From JAVBWI01 sp036677445 (GTDB lineage Bacteria; Bacillota; Clostridia; Christensenellales; CAG-138): a DNA stretch of 64,000 nucleotides. Made by a program: the position numbers and the translations under genes. Below are positions 55,101-63,241 of this stretch, piece after piece. The DNA is taken from contig JAVBWI010000006.1 in NCBI GenBank assembly GCA_036677445.1, positions 434,001 through 498,000 of the forward strand. Reading direction: 5' to 3'. The stretch's first letter is position 1. Each line of letters begins with the position of its first letter. The notes beneath the pieces were generated by a model. The model saw nothing but the letters and a program-made list of their open reading frames with translations. It had not been told where the DNA came from and did no database searches.

Positions 55101-56853
55101 TCGCGGGGAGCGTGGATTGAAATGGCACCGGTAGAGCCGGAAAAACCGGAAGAAAAGTCGCTCCCCTCGCGGGGAGCGTGGATTGAAATGCAAGGTCACT
55201 CGCGAGCCGTTCATGCGGCTTGTGTCGCTCCCCTCGCGGGGAGCGTGGATTGAAATCCGCTTCTACAGTCTTGGAAAGCGTGTGCAGTAGTCGCTCCCCT
55301 CGCGGGGAGCGTGGATTGAAATATCATATCGAGCGCCGCAAGCGATTGATCTGTGGTCGCTCCCCTCGCGGGGAGCGTGGATTGAAATCATGACCTTTTG
55401 ATGACCTTGACATTACCGTTTGTCGCTCCCCTCGCGGGGAGCGTGGATTGAAATTGGGCCGCGCTGGCCTTTTCAAGCGCCTCCGAAAGTCGCTCCCCTC
55501 GCGGGGAGCGTGGATTGAAATACGCGGGCGCCGCCGCCCCGTACTGGCTCAACGACGTCGCTCCCCTCGCGGGGAGCGTGGATTGAAATGCGGGAGATGA
55601 ATGCGCTTGGTGAACTTGTTGGCGTCGCTCCCCTCGCGGGGAGCGTGGATTGAAATAGCACGCAGTATTCGTACACATACTCGGCGGAGCGTCGCTCCCC
55701 TCGCGGGGAGCGTGGATTGAAATAGATAGGCGATTACGACACCGGCGAAGTACAGGGTCGCTCCCCTCGCGGGGAGCGTGTATTGAAATTTAAATGCCTC
55801 GGAAACGCTGTAGTACCGGCGCAGGTCGCTCCCCTCGCGGGGAGCGTGGATTGAAATTCAATCGATCGCCTGCCGGATAACGTCCTTGATGGTCGCTCCC
55901 CTCGCGGGGAGCGTGGATTGAAATGGGTGCGGTGATGATCCGTATCGCAGCGTAAGGAGTCGCTCCCCTCGCGGGGAGCGTGGATTGAAATAGAACAAAA
56001 TGGATGTCTTTTTGCTGTACAACCGTCGCTCCCCTCGCGGGGAGCGTGGATTGAAATTGCCTACTCTGATGCGGGTGACATTGTTGACGCGTCGCTCCCC
56101 TCGCGGGGAGCGTGGATTGAAATACATTTGCTCCGTGAGGCGAGAGCCACAACAAGTGTCGCTCCCCTCGCGGGGAGCGTGGATTGAAATAGTATATCGC
56201 CCTCACCTTCCGCATGCGCTACCAGTCGCTCCCCTCGCGGGGAGCGTGGATTGAAATAGACTATGAGGATGCGCATACCATCGGTAAAAACGTCGCTCCC
56301 CTCGCGGGGAGCGTGGATTGAAATTTCAGAAGCTTTTGCAAGTTATCCGTATCGGGGCGTCGCTCCCCTCGCGGGGAGCGTGGATTGAAATACCATGACA
56401 GTGATGCCGTTTTTCGGGTCGATGCCGTCGCTCCCCTCGCGGGGAGCGTGGATTGAAATATGTATTGCAGCACAAATTAGATTACATTCAAAATGTCGCT
56501 CCCCTCGCGGGGAGCGTGGATTGAAATCATTTCATACCGTAAAGCTTTTCACACTTCTCATGTCGCTCCCCTCGCGGGGAGCGTGGATTGAAATACTGAC
56601 AGGATGGGATCGCCGTGAGGGCTGGATCAGGTCGCTCCCCTCGCGGGGAGCGTGGATTGAAATTCGTCATCGTTCAGGGCTTCGACGATTGCAGCGGTCG
56701 CTCCCCTCGCGGGGAGCGTGGATTGAAATATGCGCGGGTTGCCGTGGCAGAAACGACGTTTGGTCGCTCCCCTCGCGGGGAGCGTGGATTGAAATAAGCA
56801 TCGTAACGCCCACAGGGGCAGGGCAAGTGTCGCTCCCCTCGCGGGGAGCGTGG
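46103..56853 (+). CRISPR. Type I-C CRISPR array, 160 spacers
   Basis: The repeat is 33 bp. It opens GTCGCTCCCCTCGCGGGGAG and closes CGTGGATTGAAAT; the CTCCCC/GGGGAG stem and the ATTGAAAT tail are typical of I-C. Walking through the array I count 160 spacers of 33-37 bases (mean close to 34) and 161 repeats. All internal repeats I read are identical except one, with G to T at 55781. The last copy (56829-56853) keeps only the first 25 bases, which marks the old end and places the leader at the cas2 side. Frames within the array are repeat artefacts. Confidence 0.98.
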
Positions 56854-56940
56854 CTCCATAAATAGCACCCGTAGGCACAATACAACTGTTATCTGCGCGC
56901 TGGTGTACGAAACAAACGCCGCAATTCGCATGCAGCCACA

Positions 56941-58197
56941 TTAAAAGCCCTGGCGTTCTTCCTGACGTGATCCTACGTTTCCATCCGAACCCTCTGCTCC
57001 GATGGACAGCGTATAAATATAGTTTGATTTAAGTGACGTAACTTCCGCGCTGTTCTCAAAAAGCAGCAATTCATAGTACCCGTCATCGCCAAACATATCA
57101 TCCGCTCCAAACCAATCCCAACCGTATGCCGCCTTCATTCGATAGGTTCCTGTGGGGAGCTTTACCGTTACCTTTTTCTTCGAAGCAATAAATACGGTGG
57201 ATACGAGTATGCCATCCCCGGTGTAAATCTTCAAAAACGTAGAGTTTCCGGCATCTCCTGTTTTAATTGTCAGGGAACACCTCTTGGAACTATACTCCGG
57301 ATTTCGGTAGAGTTCACCGGAATCGGGATTCGGCTGAATGCATGCTTGTGCGCAGGCAGCCGCATCGGAATAATCGCCAAGGCCGGTTAATATGGAATAG
57401 GCTAGATAGTAACTCCCTTGGCTATAGCAGACTTTTGCAAATTGATAAGTAAGGGCATCCTGACATTCCTCTGCACGAGCGGCTGCATCCGAATACTCGC
57501 CCAATGCTAAGAATATTTTCGCTGCCAAATCATACTCCCCGCGATCCATCAATGCTGCTGCATTATCATAATCCAACCGGTTTTGGCAATCTGCGGCCAG
57601 TTGGGCAGAATCCTGATATGCGCCAAGCTTTGTAAACGCATCACGGGCTTCTTCATAGCGGGTGTCGTCCATCAACGCGACGGCAGCAGTATACTCCATG
57701 ATATTTTGGCACTCCACCGCCATCAATGGGGCTTGCCCAAAATCATTGAGCGCCTCAAATGCCTGCTTTGCGGCATCATGCTCCCCTGCGTCCATCAGCG
57801 CTTTCGCTGCGTCGTAATCCAGTTGGTTTTGACAGGTCTCGGCCAGAGCAGCGGAATCCTTATATCCGCCGAGCGAAATAAACGCTTCCTTCGCCTGCGC
57901 ATTCTCCTGCACCCCCATCAAAGCGACCGCGTTTTTATATTGGGAGGCTTTGATGATTCCAATTACCGCAAAGAGAATTGCAACTGCAAGGATAACTGCG
58001 CACGCGGATATCAAATAAATCTTTCGCTTTTTTGTTTTTGCGGGATCATCCGGCTTTTGAAAGCTTTCCGTATCCCGTCGCGGCGCATCAACCGGTTCAG
58101 TTGCCTGCGCGTTCGATAAGGCGCCGACAGGCCGGCCACAATGGGCGCAGAAGTTTGATTCATCCGGAATTTTTGTTCCGCATTGATCACAATACAT
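56941..58197 (-). CDS. Zinc-ribbon membrane protein with five helical repeats
   Basis: The 418-residue protein starts with a zinc ribbon (Cys3, Cys6, Cys17, Cys20), then a linker and one transmembrane helix at about residues 60-82. Five units of about 40 residues follow, with the pattern YxxAxxLMD...AxxxFxxLGxYxDSAxxAxxC. These are tetratricopeptide-like helical hairpins. A C-terminal beta domain (LKIYTGDGILVSTVFI, then KLPTGTYRMKAAYG) ends it. This architecture suits a scaffold or sensor at the membrane. It ends about 90 bases from the distal array end and is transcribed toward it. Confidence 0.8.
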   Translation of the reverse strand: MYCDQCGTKIPDESNFCAHCGRPVGALSNAQATEPVDAPRRDTESFQKPDDPAKTKKRKIYLISACAVILAVAILFAVIGIIKASQYKNAVALMGVQENAQAKEAFISLGGYKDSAALAETCQNQLDYDAAKALMDAGEHDAAKQAFEALNDFGQAPLMAVECQNIMEYTAAVALMDDTRYEEARDAFTKLGAYQDSAQLAADCQNRLDYDNAAALMDRGEYDLAAKIFLALGEYSDAAARAEECQDALTYQFAKVCYSQGSYYLAYSILTGLGDYSDAAACAQACIQPNPDSGELYRNPEYSSKRCSLTIKTGDAGNSTFLKIYTGDGILVSTVFIASKKKVTVKLPTGTYRMKAAYGWDWFGADDMFGDDGYYELLLFENSAEVTSLKSNYIYTLSIGAEGSDGNVGSRQEERQGF

Positions 58198-58220
58198 GCC
58201 ATCCCTCCTATGGTAGCAAG

Positions 58221-59603
58221 CTAAAATTTGTTTCCAGCGCTTTTCTTAAACGCATACATTCTTTCGTCCGCGATCTTAATCAGATCATCCAGATGAATTC
58301 CTTCTTCGGGGAAGCTGACAACTCCGAAGCTGAAGGAGGTCATAATGAAATTACCGTTTACAGCCAACGGTTCCTTCTTTAGTTTCGTCAGAAGGCTCAG
58401 GAATTTTTTCTGTAAATCCAATGCAGTCGAATGATAAAAGATACCGATAAACTCGTCGCCGCCAAATCTGGCCAGAACATCGCTTTTTCTGGTAACCGCC
58501 CGCATCTGCTGCGCAATTCTTTTGATCACAAGATCGCCCGCCAAATGCCCCAGCGAATCATTTATATGCTTTAATTCGTCGATATCAAACATGGCAAACC
58601 GAAATGTCTCATTATATCGCAAAGCCTTTTCTTTTATGATCTCAAACTGCTCCTCAAAATAAAAGCGGTTATATAAATGTGTCAGAGGATCATATTTTGC
58701 CAAAAAAACTTTTTCCATGTACAAGAGATGATTGGAAACAGCAATTTCAACATTGTTTCGTATAAACTCCATTGATTTTATATCGTCTTCGTCAAAAGCA
58801 TTCTTCTCAACGGAGTCGATATTGATCATACCAAACAGGCTGTCCTTATGATAGATCGGCGCTGAAATGGTTGATTTTATGTATTTTTCTTCTCCCAATG
58901 TGGTTTTTTGATAATGGTAACTGTCATAGACCATCAAATCAGGGATATTTGCAATTCGATCCATTCTCCCGTTGGTCGCTTTATAGAGGAAGGCGTCTTC
59001 AATGGGCAGGCAAAAGTCTTTAATATCTTCATCAAAGCCGACGGAGGCCGCAGCAATGAAACATTCCTTCTCTTTTTTTAAAATTGTCCCCAGAGAGCCC
59101 TTTTCCAGCGCTTTTAGAGCATTTTTCAGGATCAGCCGGAACATATGGTCGATATTCTCCGTTTTCAATATCGACTGCGATACTTCCAGCATCAATGCCC
59201 TAAGCCCTGAAATTCTGGATAAATGCAATTGCGCTATTTTCAGGTCCGAAATATCCGCCAAATGTGCAAAAATACATTTTTGCGCGCGGTACATGACGAC
59301 TTTGCCGATATACTCCACCCATATCTGCTCTTTACTCATTTTGGATATAAGAATTTCCCGTTTCATGGGCGATAGAGTATTGTGAATAGTTTTCGCAATG
59401 GCGACTTTCCCGAAACAATCGATCAGGCGGTTCATATCCGTCTTTTGCAATGCCCGCTCCCCGCACCCCAGCATTTGCTTGCAGCTATCATTCAGATAAA
59501 AAACTTCTTCCTGATTAAAAAGAATTGTTGGGATTGAAACGAACCTTTCAAATTGTATAAGGTCAGCATCGTTCAATATTTCTATCCCTTTTATAGTATT
59601 CAT
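58221..59603 (-). CDS. Diguanylate cyclase with PAS-like and GAF domains
   Basis: The 460-residue cytoplasmic protein has a PAS-like region (about 15-125), a GAF-like sensor (about 145-295) and a C-terminal GGDEF domain. The active-site motif RFGGDEF is intact at residues 379-385, and DIDELKHINDSLGH precedes it. It should make cyclic di-GMP from GTP. No RxxD inhibitory site is obvious before the motif. The ATG at 59603 has GAGGG. A longer frame to 59708 is not supported. Confidence 0.92.
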   Translation of the reverse strand: MNTIKGIEILNDADLIQFERFVSIPTILFNQEEVFYLNDSCKQMLGCGERALQKTDMNRLIDCFGKVAIAKTIHNTLSPMKREILISKMSKEQIWVEYIGKVVMYRAQKCIFAHLADISDLKIAQLHLSRISGLRALMLEVSQSILKTENIDHMFRLILKNALKALEKGSLGTILKKEKECFIAAASVGFDEDIKDFCLPIEDAFLYKATNGRMDRIANIPDLMVYDSYHYQKTTLGEEKYIKSTISAPIYHKDSLFGMINIDSVEKNAFDEDDIKSMEFIRNNVEIAVSNHLLYMEKVFLAKYDPLTHLYNRFYFEEQFEIIKEKALRYNETFRFAMFDIDELKHINDSLGHLAGDLVIKRIAQQMRAVTRKSDVLARFGGDEFIGIFYHSTALDLQKKFLSLLTKLKKEPLAVNGNFIMTSFSFGVVSFPEEGIHLDDLIKIADERMYAFKKSAGNKF

Positions 59604-60281
59604 TATTTCCCTCTTCAATGTAAAAAGGACAAAAATGCACATATATCGTATGGAACAAGGGGCTTGGCAATGAAACGGCAGGAATATAGGGCTAGTTGGT
59701 GATAACAATGCATATCCACCCTATTTCAATAACATACCGCAGCACGTTTAGCAAGAATACCTCATTTGTTATTTCGATTCAGATTATACATATTATACAC
59801 GTATATCCTTTGTTATACAAGCATATGTTCGGGTACAACACAGACTTATAGTCGATTAATGTTATGCGTGAATAAAACGCGAATAACGATCGTGTAGCAG
59901 TTGGAAAGAGAAATCCATCCGGAAACTCCGAAATAGTACAGGCAACCAATGCCTCACAATTCGTGCGGGCATTGATTGCCTGTCGGGGGATAGGGGATTA
60001 GGTTAACCAGAAGTATCATAACACGCATTGATGTGTGAGTCAAATTATGGAAGCCCTTTCTTCATGTCAATTTGCATAAAGAAAAACCTGCTGATGGCGG
60101 ATTTTTATACTTTATATGATGGCAATATACACTTTATAAACATCATACAGGCCTCTTTGTACCTGTTTAATCGAAATCTCGATAAATATGTTTCATTCGC
60201 TTAAAGCTTTACGGAATGTCTGGTTTTATTATATTGTATCTTTCCGTGTCCGACCGCACAGACTATATGCGAGGTGAGAAT
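59604..60281. other. Long intergenic region
   Basis: This 678-base AT-rich gap contains one strong imperfect hairpin at 59939-59982 (arms opening CAGGCAA, loop AATTC). I saw no credible coding frame, known riboswitch or tRNA. Confidence 0.5.
59939..59982. repeat. Imperfect hairpin in the long gap
   Basis: CAGGCAACCAATGCC pairs with GGCATTGATTGCCTG with one mismatch, and CAC/GTG closes the loop. No T run follows, so it may be an RNA element or a small dispersed repeat. Confidence 0.5.
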
Positions 60282-60458
60282 ATGGAAACAAAATATGCCG
60301 ATTTGTACGCTATGTTGAACAGCAATACCGAAGCGAGGCAGTTTTTTAACGCACTCCCGGATTACGTGCGGGATCATATCAGTTCCCGCGCGGCGAATGT
60401 CAATACGCTTTCCAGTTTAAAAGCGTATGGGGATAATCTGCTACAAGGGGATAAATGA
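60282..60458 (+). CDS. Small conserved-looking protein, 58 residues
   Basis: The product reads METKYADLYAMLNSN, then EARQFFNALPDYVRDHISSR and a Leu-rich end. It is soluble, helical and acidic, with an unassigned role. GAGGTGAG precedes the ATG at 60282; an upstream extension to 60216 lacks a site. It is followed within 6 bases by another small gene. The pair resembles small two-gene sets that I recall from other Clostridia; that memory is not verified. Confidence 0.65.
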   Translation: METKYADLYAMLNSNTEARQFFNALPDYVRDHISSRAANVNTLSSLKAYGDNLLQGDK

Positions 60459-60464
60459 GCAGAC

Positions 60465-60611
60465 ATGGATAAATACCACTGCGAATTTCCCGACATTTCC
60501 AACATTGCCTCGTTTCAGGATTGTACCGGTCTCATGCCCCGGCCGCCTAAGAGCGAAGCGGAGTATGAGGCATTTCAAGAACTTTCCGGTATGGAGATAC
60601 CCAAAATCTAA
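60465..60611 (+). CDS. Small protein, 48 residues
   Basis: The frame begins MDKYHCEFPDISNIASFQDC and ends with SGMEIPKI. It has a proline-rich middle (LMPRPPKSE) and two cysteines, no signal and no membrane helix. It starts 6 bases after the previous stop and is closed by a terminator, which supports a real two-gene transcript. Function unknown. Confidence 0.6.
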   Translation: MDKYHCEFPDISNIASFQDCTGLMPRPPKSEAEYEAFQELSGMEIPKI

Positions 60612-60622
60612 TTCCACCTGCA

Positions 60623-60658
60623 GATATCCCGCGCGTACACGGGATATCTTACTTTTCG
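60623..60658 (+). terminator. Rho-independent terminator of the small-gene pair
   Basis: GATATCCCG (60623-60631) pairs with CGGGATATC (60640-60648) and is followed by TTACTTTTCG. Confidence 0.8.
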
Positions 60659-60889
60659 TTGTGTTTGCACATATCGCGTTACACGTAATGTTTCTGCAGT
60701 ACCCACACAAAATAAGCTTCATGGAAAAGCCGGCCGCACAGAATGGAGGCAAGTTTTGCGGTTACGGTAGATTTATCCGTTCATTTGCGTTAAAATAACG
60801 ACGGATAAGCTCGTTTTCCCACAAATGTTCGGGAAACGAATGAGAAATTGTGAATGCCAGTTATATTGTAAATGGTTGGAGGAGCACAA

Positions 60890-61360
60890 ATGGCTATCAA
60901 AAAGGTAAGAGAATACTTTAAGCAGTGGAATATGGATGACAGAATACTGGAATTTGAAGTATCCAGCGCAACCGTCAAACTCGCGGCACAGGCGCTTCAC
61001 TGCGAACCCCAGCGAATTGCAAAGACACTATCCTTTATGGTGAGCGATAAAGCCATTCTGATCGTTGCCGCCGGCGATGCAAAGGTAGACAATGCAAAAT
61101 ATAAAGGAACATTTTCTGCAAAAGCCAAGATGCTGACGCCCGATGAGGCGGTGGCGTTGGTAAACCATGCCGTCGGGGGCATTTGCCCGTTTGCAGTAAA
61201 GGACGATGTCGCCGTCTATTTGGATATATCCCTGCAGCGTTTTGAAACGGTATTCCCCGCTTGCGGAAGCAGCAACAGCGCGATTGAATTGACTATTCCG
61301 GAGCTTGAGAAATATTCCAACTATCACGAATGGGTGGATGTCTGCAAGGGTTGGGAATAG
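60890..61360 (+). CDS. YbaK/EbsC-family aminoacyl-tRNA deacylase
   Basis: Proteins of this family clear mischarged tRNAs such as Cys- or Ala-tRNA(Pro). The 156-residue protein has the expected pattern: ALHCEPQRIAKTLSF near residues 36-50, GDAKVDNAKYKG, then GGICPFAVKDDVAVYLD and GSSNSAIELTIPEL. The conserved lysine lies in AKTLSF. The ATG at 60890 follows GGAGGAG. A terminator follows directly. It stands alone on its strand. Confidence 0.9.
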   Translation: MAIKKVREYFKQWNMDDRILEFEVSSATVKLAAQALHCEPQRIAKTLSFMVSDKAILIVAAGDAKVDNAKYKGTFSAKAKMLTPDEAVALVNHAVGGICPFAVKDDVAVYLDISLQRFETVFPACGSSNSAIELTIPELEKYSNYHEWVDVCKGWE

Positions 61361-61370
61361 ACAGGACGCG

Positions 61371-61398
61371 AGCAACCGAAGCAAACGGTTGCTTTTTT
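61371..61398 (+). terminator. Terminator of the YbaK-type gene
   Basis: AGCAACCG (61371-61378) pairs with CGGTTGCT (61386-61393) and is followed by TTTTT. Confidence 0.88.
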
Positions 61399-61417
61399 CC
61401 CAAACACTATATCCGCT

Positions 61418-61614
61418 CTAATTGGGCCGCGCATTAAGGCGATACAGGATCTCTCCGTCAATTAGCACGACATCGGGAGTCAATATACGCAGGCTGTAAT
61501 TTAGCTTCCCATCATATGAATCGACCACGTTCTTTTGCCAATCGTTCCGTAGGTACGGCAGAAGTTCTCACCCGGATTGAGCGGCGCGCCGCAGCTTTTG
61601 CAGAATCTATCCAT
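61418..61614 (-). pseudogene. Decayed zinc-ribbon gene
   Basis: The minus strand starts MDRFCKSCGAPLNPGENFCR, a zinc ribbon like that of the next gene, but its fourth cysteine is read as tyrosine (CRTYG). That frame soon stops. A second frame continues NDWQKNVVDSYDGKLN and then LTPDVVLIDGEILYRLN to a stop at 61418. A small frameshift or deletion near 61550 would join them. It begins 14 bases after the intact zinc-ribbon gene. Confidence 0.6.
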
Positions 61615-61628
61615 GGTTAACCCTTCCT

Positions 61629-62321
61629 TTATTTCAGCAGCGGGCACTTGCATCGCCAGCAACGATCATCGCCGATGTCGCACAAAGTGGAGCAGGCGCT
61701 GCAGAAGATGATGCTGTCCCTGGACTTGTCGTATTTCTCATAGGAATTTAAGCCCGCGTGATGCCGAACATGATCGCCGACCTGGAAATAGTTGTAGCGC
61801 GTGGCGTCGTCCTCGGCCACCAGACGATGCTTTTTGCCCCGTTCATCCTCCTGAACGATCACCGCGTATTCGGTATAATAGTCGATGTAATAGTCGTTGT
61901 CGCCGTTGCCGGTACTCTGGCGGCGGCTTTTTTTCTTGACGGTTGTATCAACCACCACGCCGTCCCAAGTCTTGCTTCTTTTCCTGCCGATGATGGTATA
62001 CAGCGCAATCAGAAGGAACATGCCCCCAATGACGAGGCCGATGAACAGTGCCTGTGGGTTCTCCATCTCGGAACTGGTTTCTCCGTAGATGTAAAACCCA
62101 ATGATGGCGGCGGCGGTCAGTATCACAGAAAAAATGGCCGACCAGCGGTTGGCGTTTTTAAGATACCGGGCGAAGGCCGGGTCATGAATGCGCTCTGAGT
62201 AGCCGATGCGCCCAAACCCCGCAGCAGGGTGGGTATCCGATGCGAAACTCATCTGGGCCCCGCAGTCAGGACAGAAGCGGGTGTTATCCGGAAAAGCGGC
62301 TCCGCAATTTGCACAAAACAT
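61629..62321 (-). CDS. Zinc-ribbon membrane protein
   Basis: The 230-residue protein has an N-terminal zinc ribbon (Cys3, Cys6, Cys17, Cys20) and two transmembrane helices (about 57-80 and 90-111). A soluble beta-rich segment with YYIDYYTEYAVIVQ follows, reminiscent of DUF3592-like domains. It closes with a second cysteine-rich knuckle near the C-terminus (CSACSTLC, then CWRCKC). Function unknown. The ribosome site is AGGAGGAAT. Confidence 0.78.
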   Translation of the reverse strand: MFCANCGAAFPDNTRFCPDCGAQMSFASDTHPAAGFGRIGYSERIHDPAFARYLKNANRWSAIFSVILTAAAIIGFYIYGETSSEMENPQALFIGLVIGGMFLLIALYTIIGRKRSKTWDGVVVDTTVKKKSRRQSTGNGDNDYYIDYYTEYAVIVQEDERGKKHRLVAEDDATRYNYFQVGDHVRHHAGLNSYEKYDKSRDSIIFCSACSTLCDIGDDRCWRCKCPLLK

Positions 62322-62438
62322 ATCGATTCCTCCTGTCCTATACCGCTGTCAGGGTTATTCAACCTGCCAAAGCCAGTTATATGCCCATTCGATTACAGGC
62401 CCCTCATTACATGTCCTGCTTTACCCTACACGCATGAT

Positions 62439-63224
62439 TCAATCCATGTCCCGGTATTTTTTCAAAATGCCCCTAAGCGCAGCCGCGCAGATTGCGAGGA
62501 TCGCGGCGTACGTTGCTGGGTACAGAAGCGTCGTGATCCAAATGTCATAGGGAAAAACGCGCAGCGGGTGTATGAGCAGTCGTACGAAGGTGAAGCAAAA
62601 GGCATAGAGCAGGGCGGATGCTCCTGCAGGCCATTTGCGGCGGTGGTACAGCAAAACGATAAGGAGACAGAGGGCGGCCCCCGCGGCTTCAAAAAGCTGA
62701 GTGGGGTAAACGCTGCGCATTACCGGACCCAGAAAGGGCAAAGCGTCCAAGAAATTATAGGCTTCCGCATTGGCGGGAAAGACCAGGCCCAGAGGGCCGT
62801 TGGTGGATCTTCCGAAGCAGCAGCCGTTCAGGAAGCAGCCAAGTTTCAGGAGGATCAGCCCCACGCCCCCCGGCAACACCATGGCGTCCATTAGGGGCAG
62901 GGGGTTGACTTTTTTCATCCAACAGAAAAGCAGCAGGGCAAGGAAAGCGGCGAGCAGGCCGCCATAGAGGGAGAGTCCGCCATAATGAAGGCTCCAAAGG
63001 GGAAAGGCAGGGCCGAACTGCGCCGGGTTCACAGCGTAATTCCAGAGCCTCGCGCCAAATAAGGCAGCAACGGACAACAGAAGAGGGAGCAGCCAGCGCC
63101 AAGAGCCAAGACCTGCTCCCTTTAGCCCATACCAACAAAGCAGCAACCCCAGGCCCGCCGCCAGGGCGGCCAGAGCATCGTAGCTATGCAGGGAAAGCCC
63201 CAGAATGTCCATTTCGGGCAGCAT
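62439..63224 (-). CDS. Prolipoprotein diacylglyceryl transferase (Lgt)-family protein
   Basis: The 261-residue membrane protein has about seven hydrophobic helices and Lgt-like features. It has WSLHYGGLSLYGGL, then LLKLGCFLNGCCFGRSTNGPLGLVFP in place of the Lgt signature, and YPTQLFEA near residue 176. Classical Lgt has RIGNFINGE at that point; the GCFLNGCC form marks a divergent subgroup whose members may modify other lipids. It is 17 bases upstream-to-downstream from the next minus-strand gene. Confidence 0.75.
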   Translation of the reverse strand: MLPEMDILGLSLHSYDALAALAAGLGLLLCWYGLKGAGLGSWRWLLPLLLSVAALFGARLWNYAVNPAQFGPAFPLWSLHYGGLSLYGGLLAAFLALLLFCWMKKVNPLPLMDAMVLPGGVGLILLKLGCFLNGCCFGRSTNGPLGLVFPANAEAYNFLDALPFLGPVMRSVYPTQLFEAAGAALCLLIVLLYHRRKWPAGASALLYAFCFTFVRLLIHPLRVFPYDIWITTLLYPATYAAILAICAAALRGILKKYRDMD

Positions 63225-63241
63225 GCTTCTCCCAGGAGCGG

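Noticed and set aside
48152..55824. Inferring the PAM from the overlapping spacers
   Set aside because: The flanks they supply (GAC upstream of spacer 145, CGC downstream of spacer 31) do not match the TTC expected for I-C. The two may come from different variants, so no PAM can be drawn.
46103..56853. Self-targeting spacers against genes in this window
   Set aside because: I noticed no match while reading, but a systematic 160-spacer comparison needs an alignment search, so no claim is made either way.
46055..56885. Dozens of long open frames on both strands inside the array, with repeated SRGAWIEI or SIHAPREGSD segments
   Set aside because: They are translations of the 33-base CRISPR repeat. 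They carry no ribosome sites, and the spacers alone set their variable parts.
59604..60281. A cyclic-di-GMP or other riboswitch in the long gap next to the diguanylate cyclase gene
   Set aside because: I found no conserved aptamer core; only a simple hairpin is visible.
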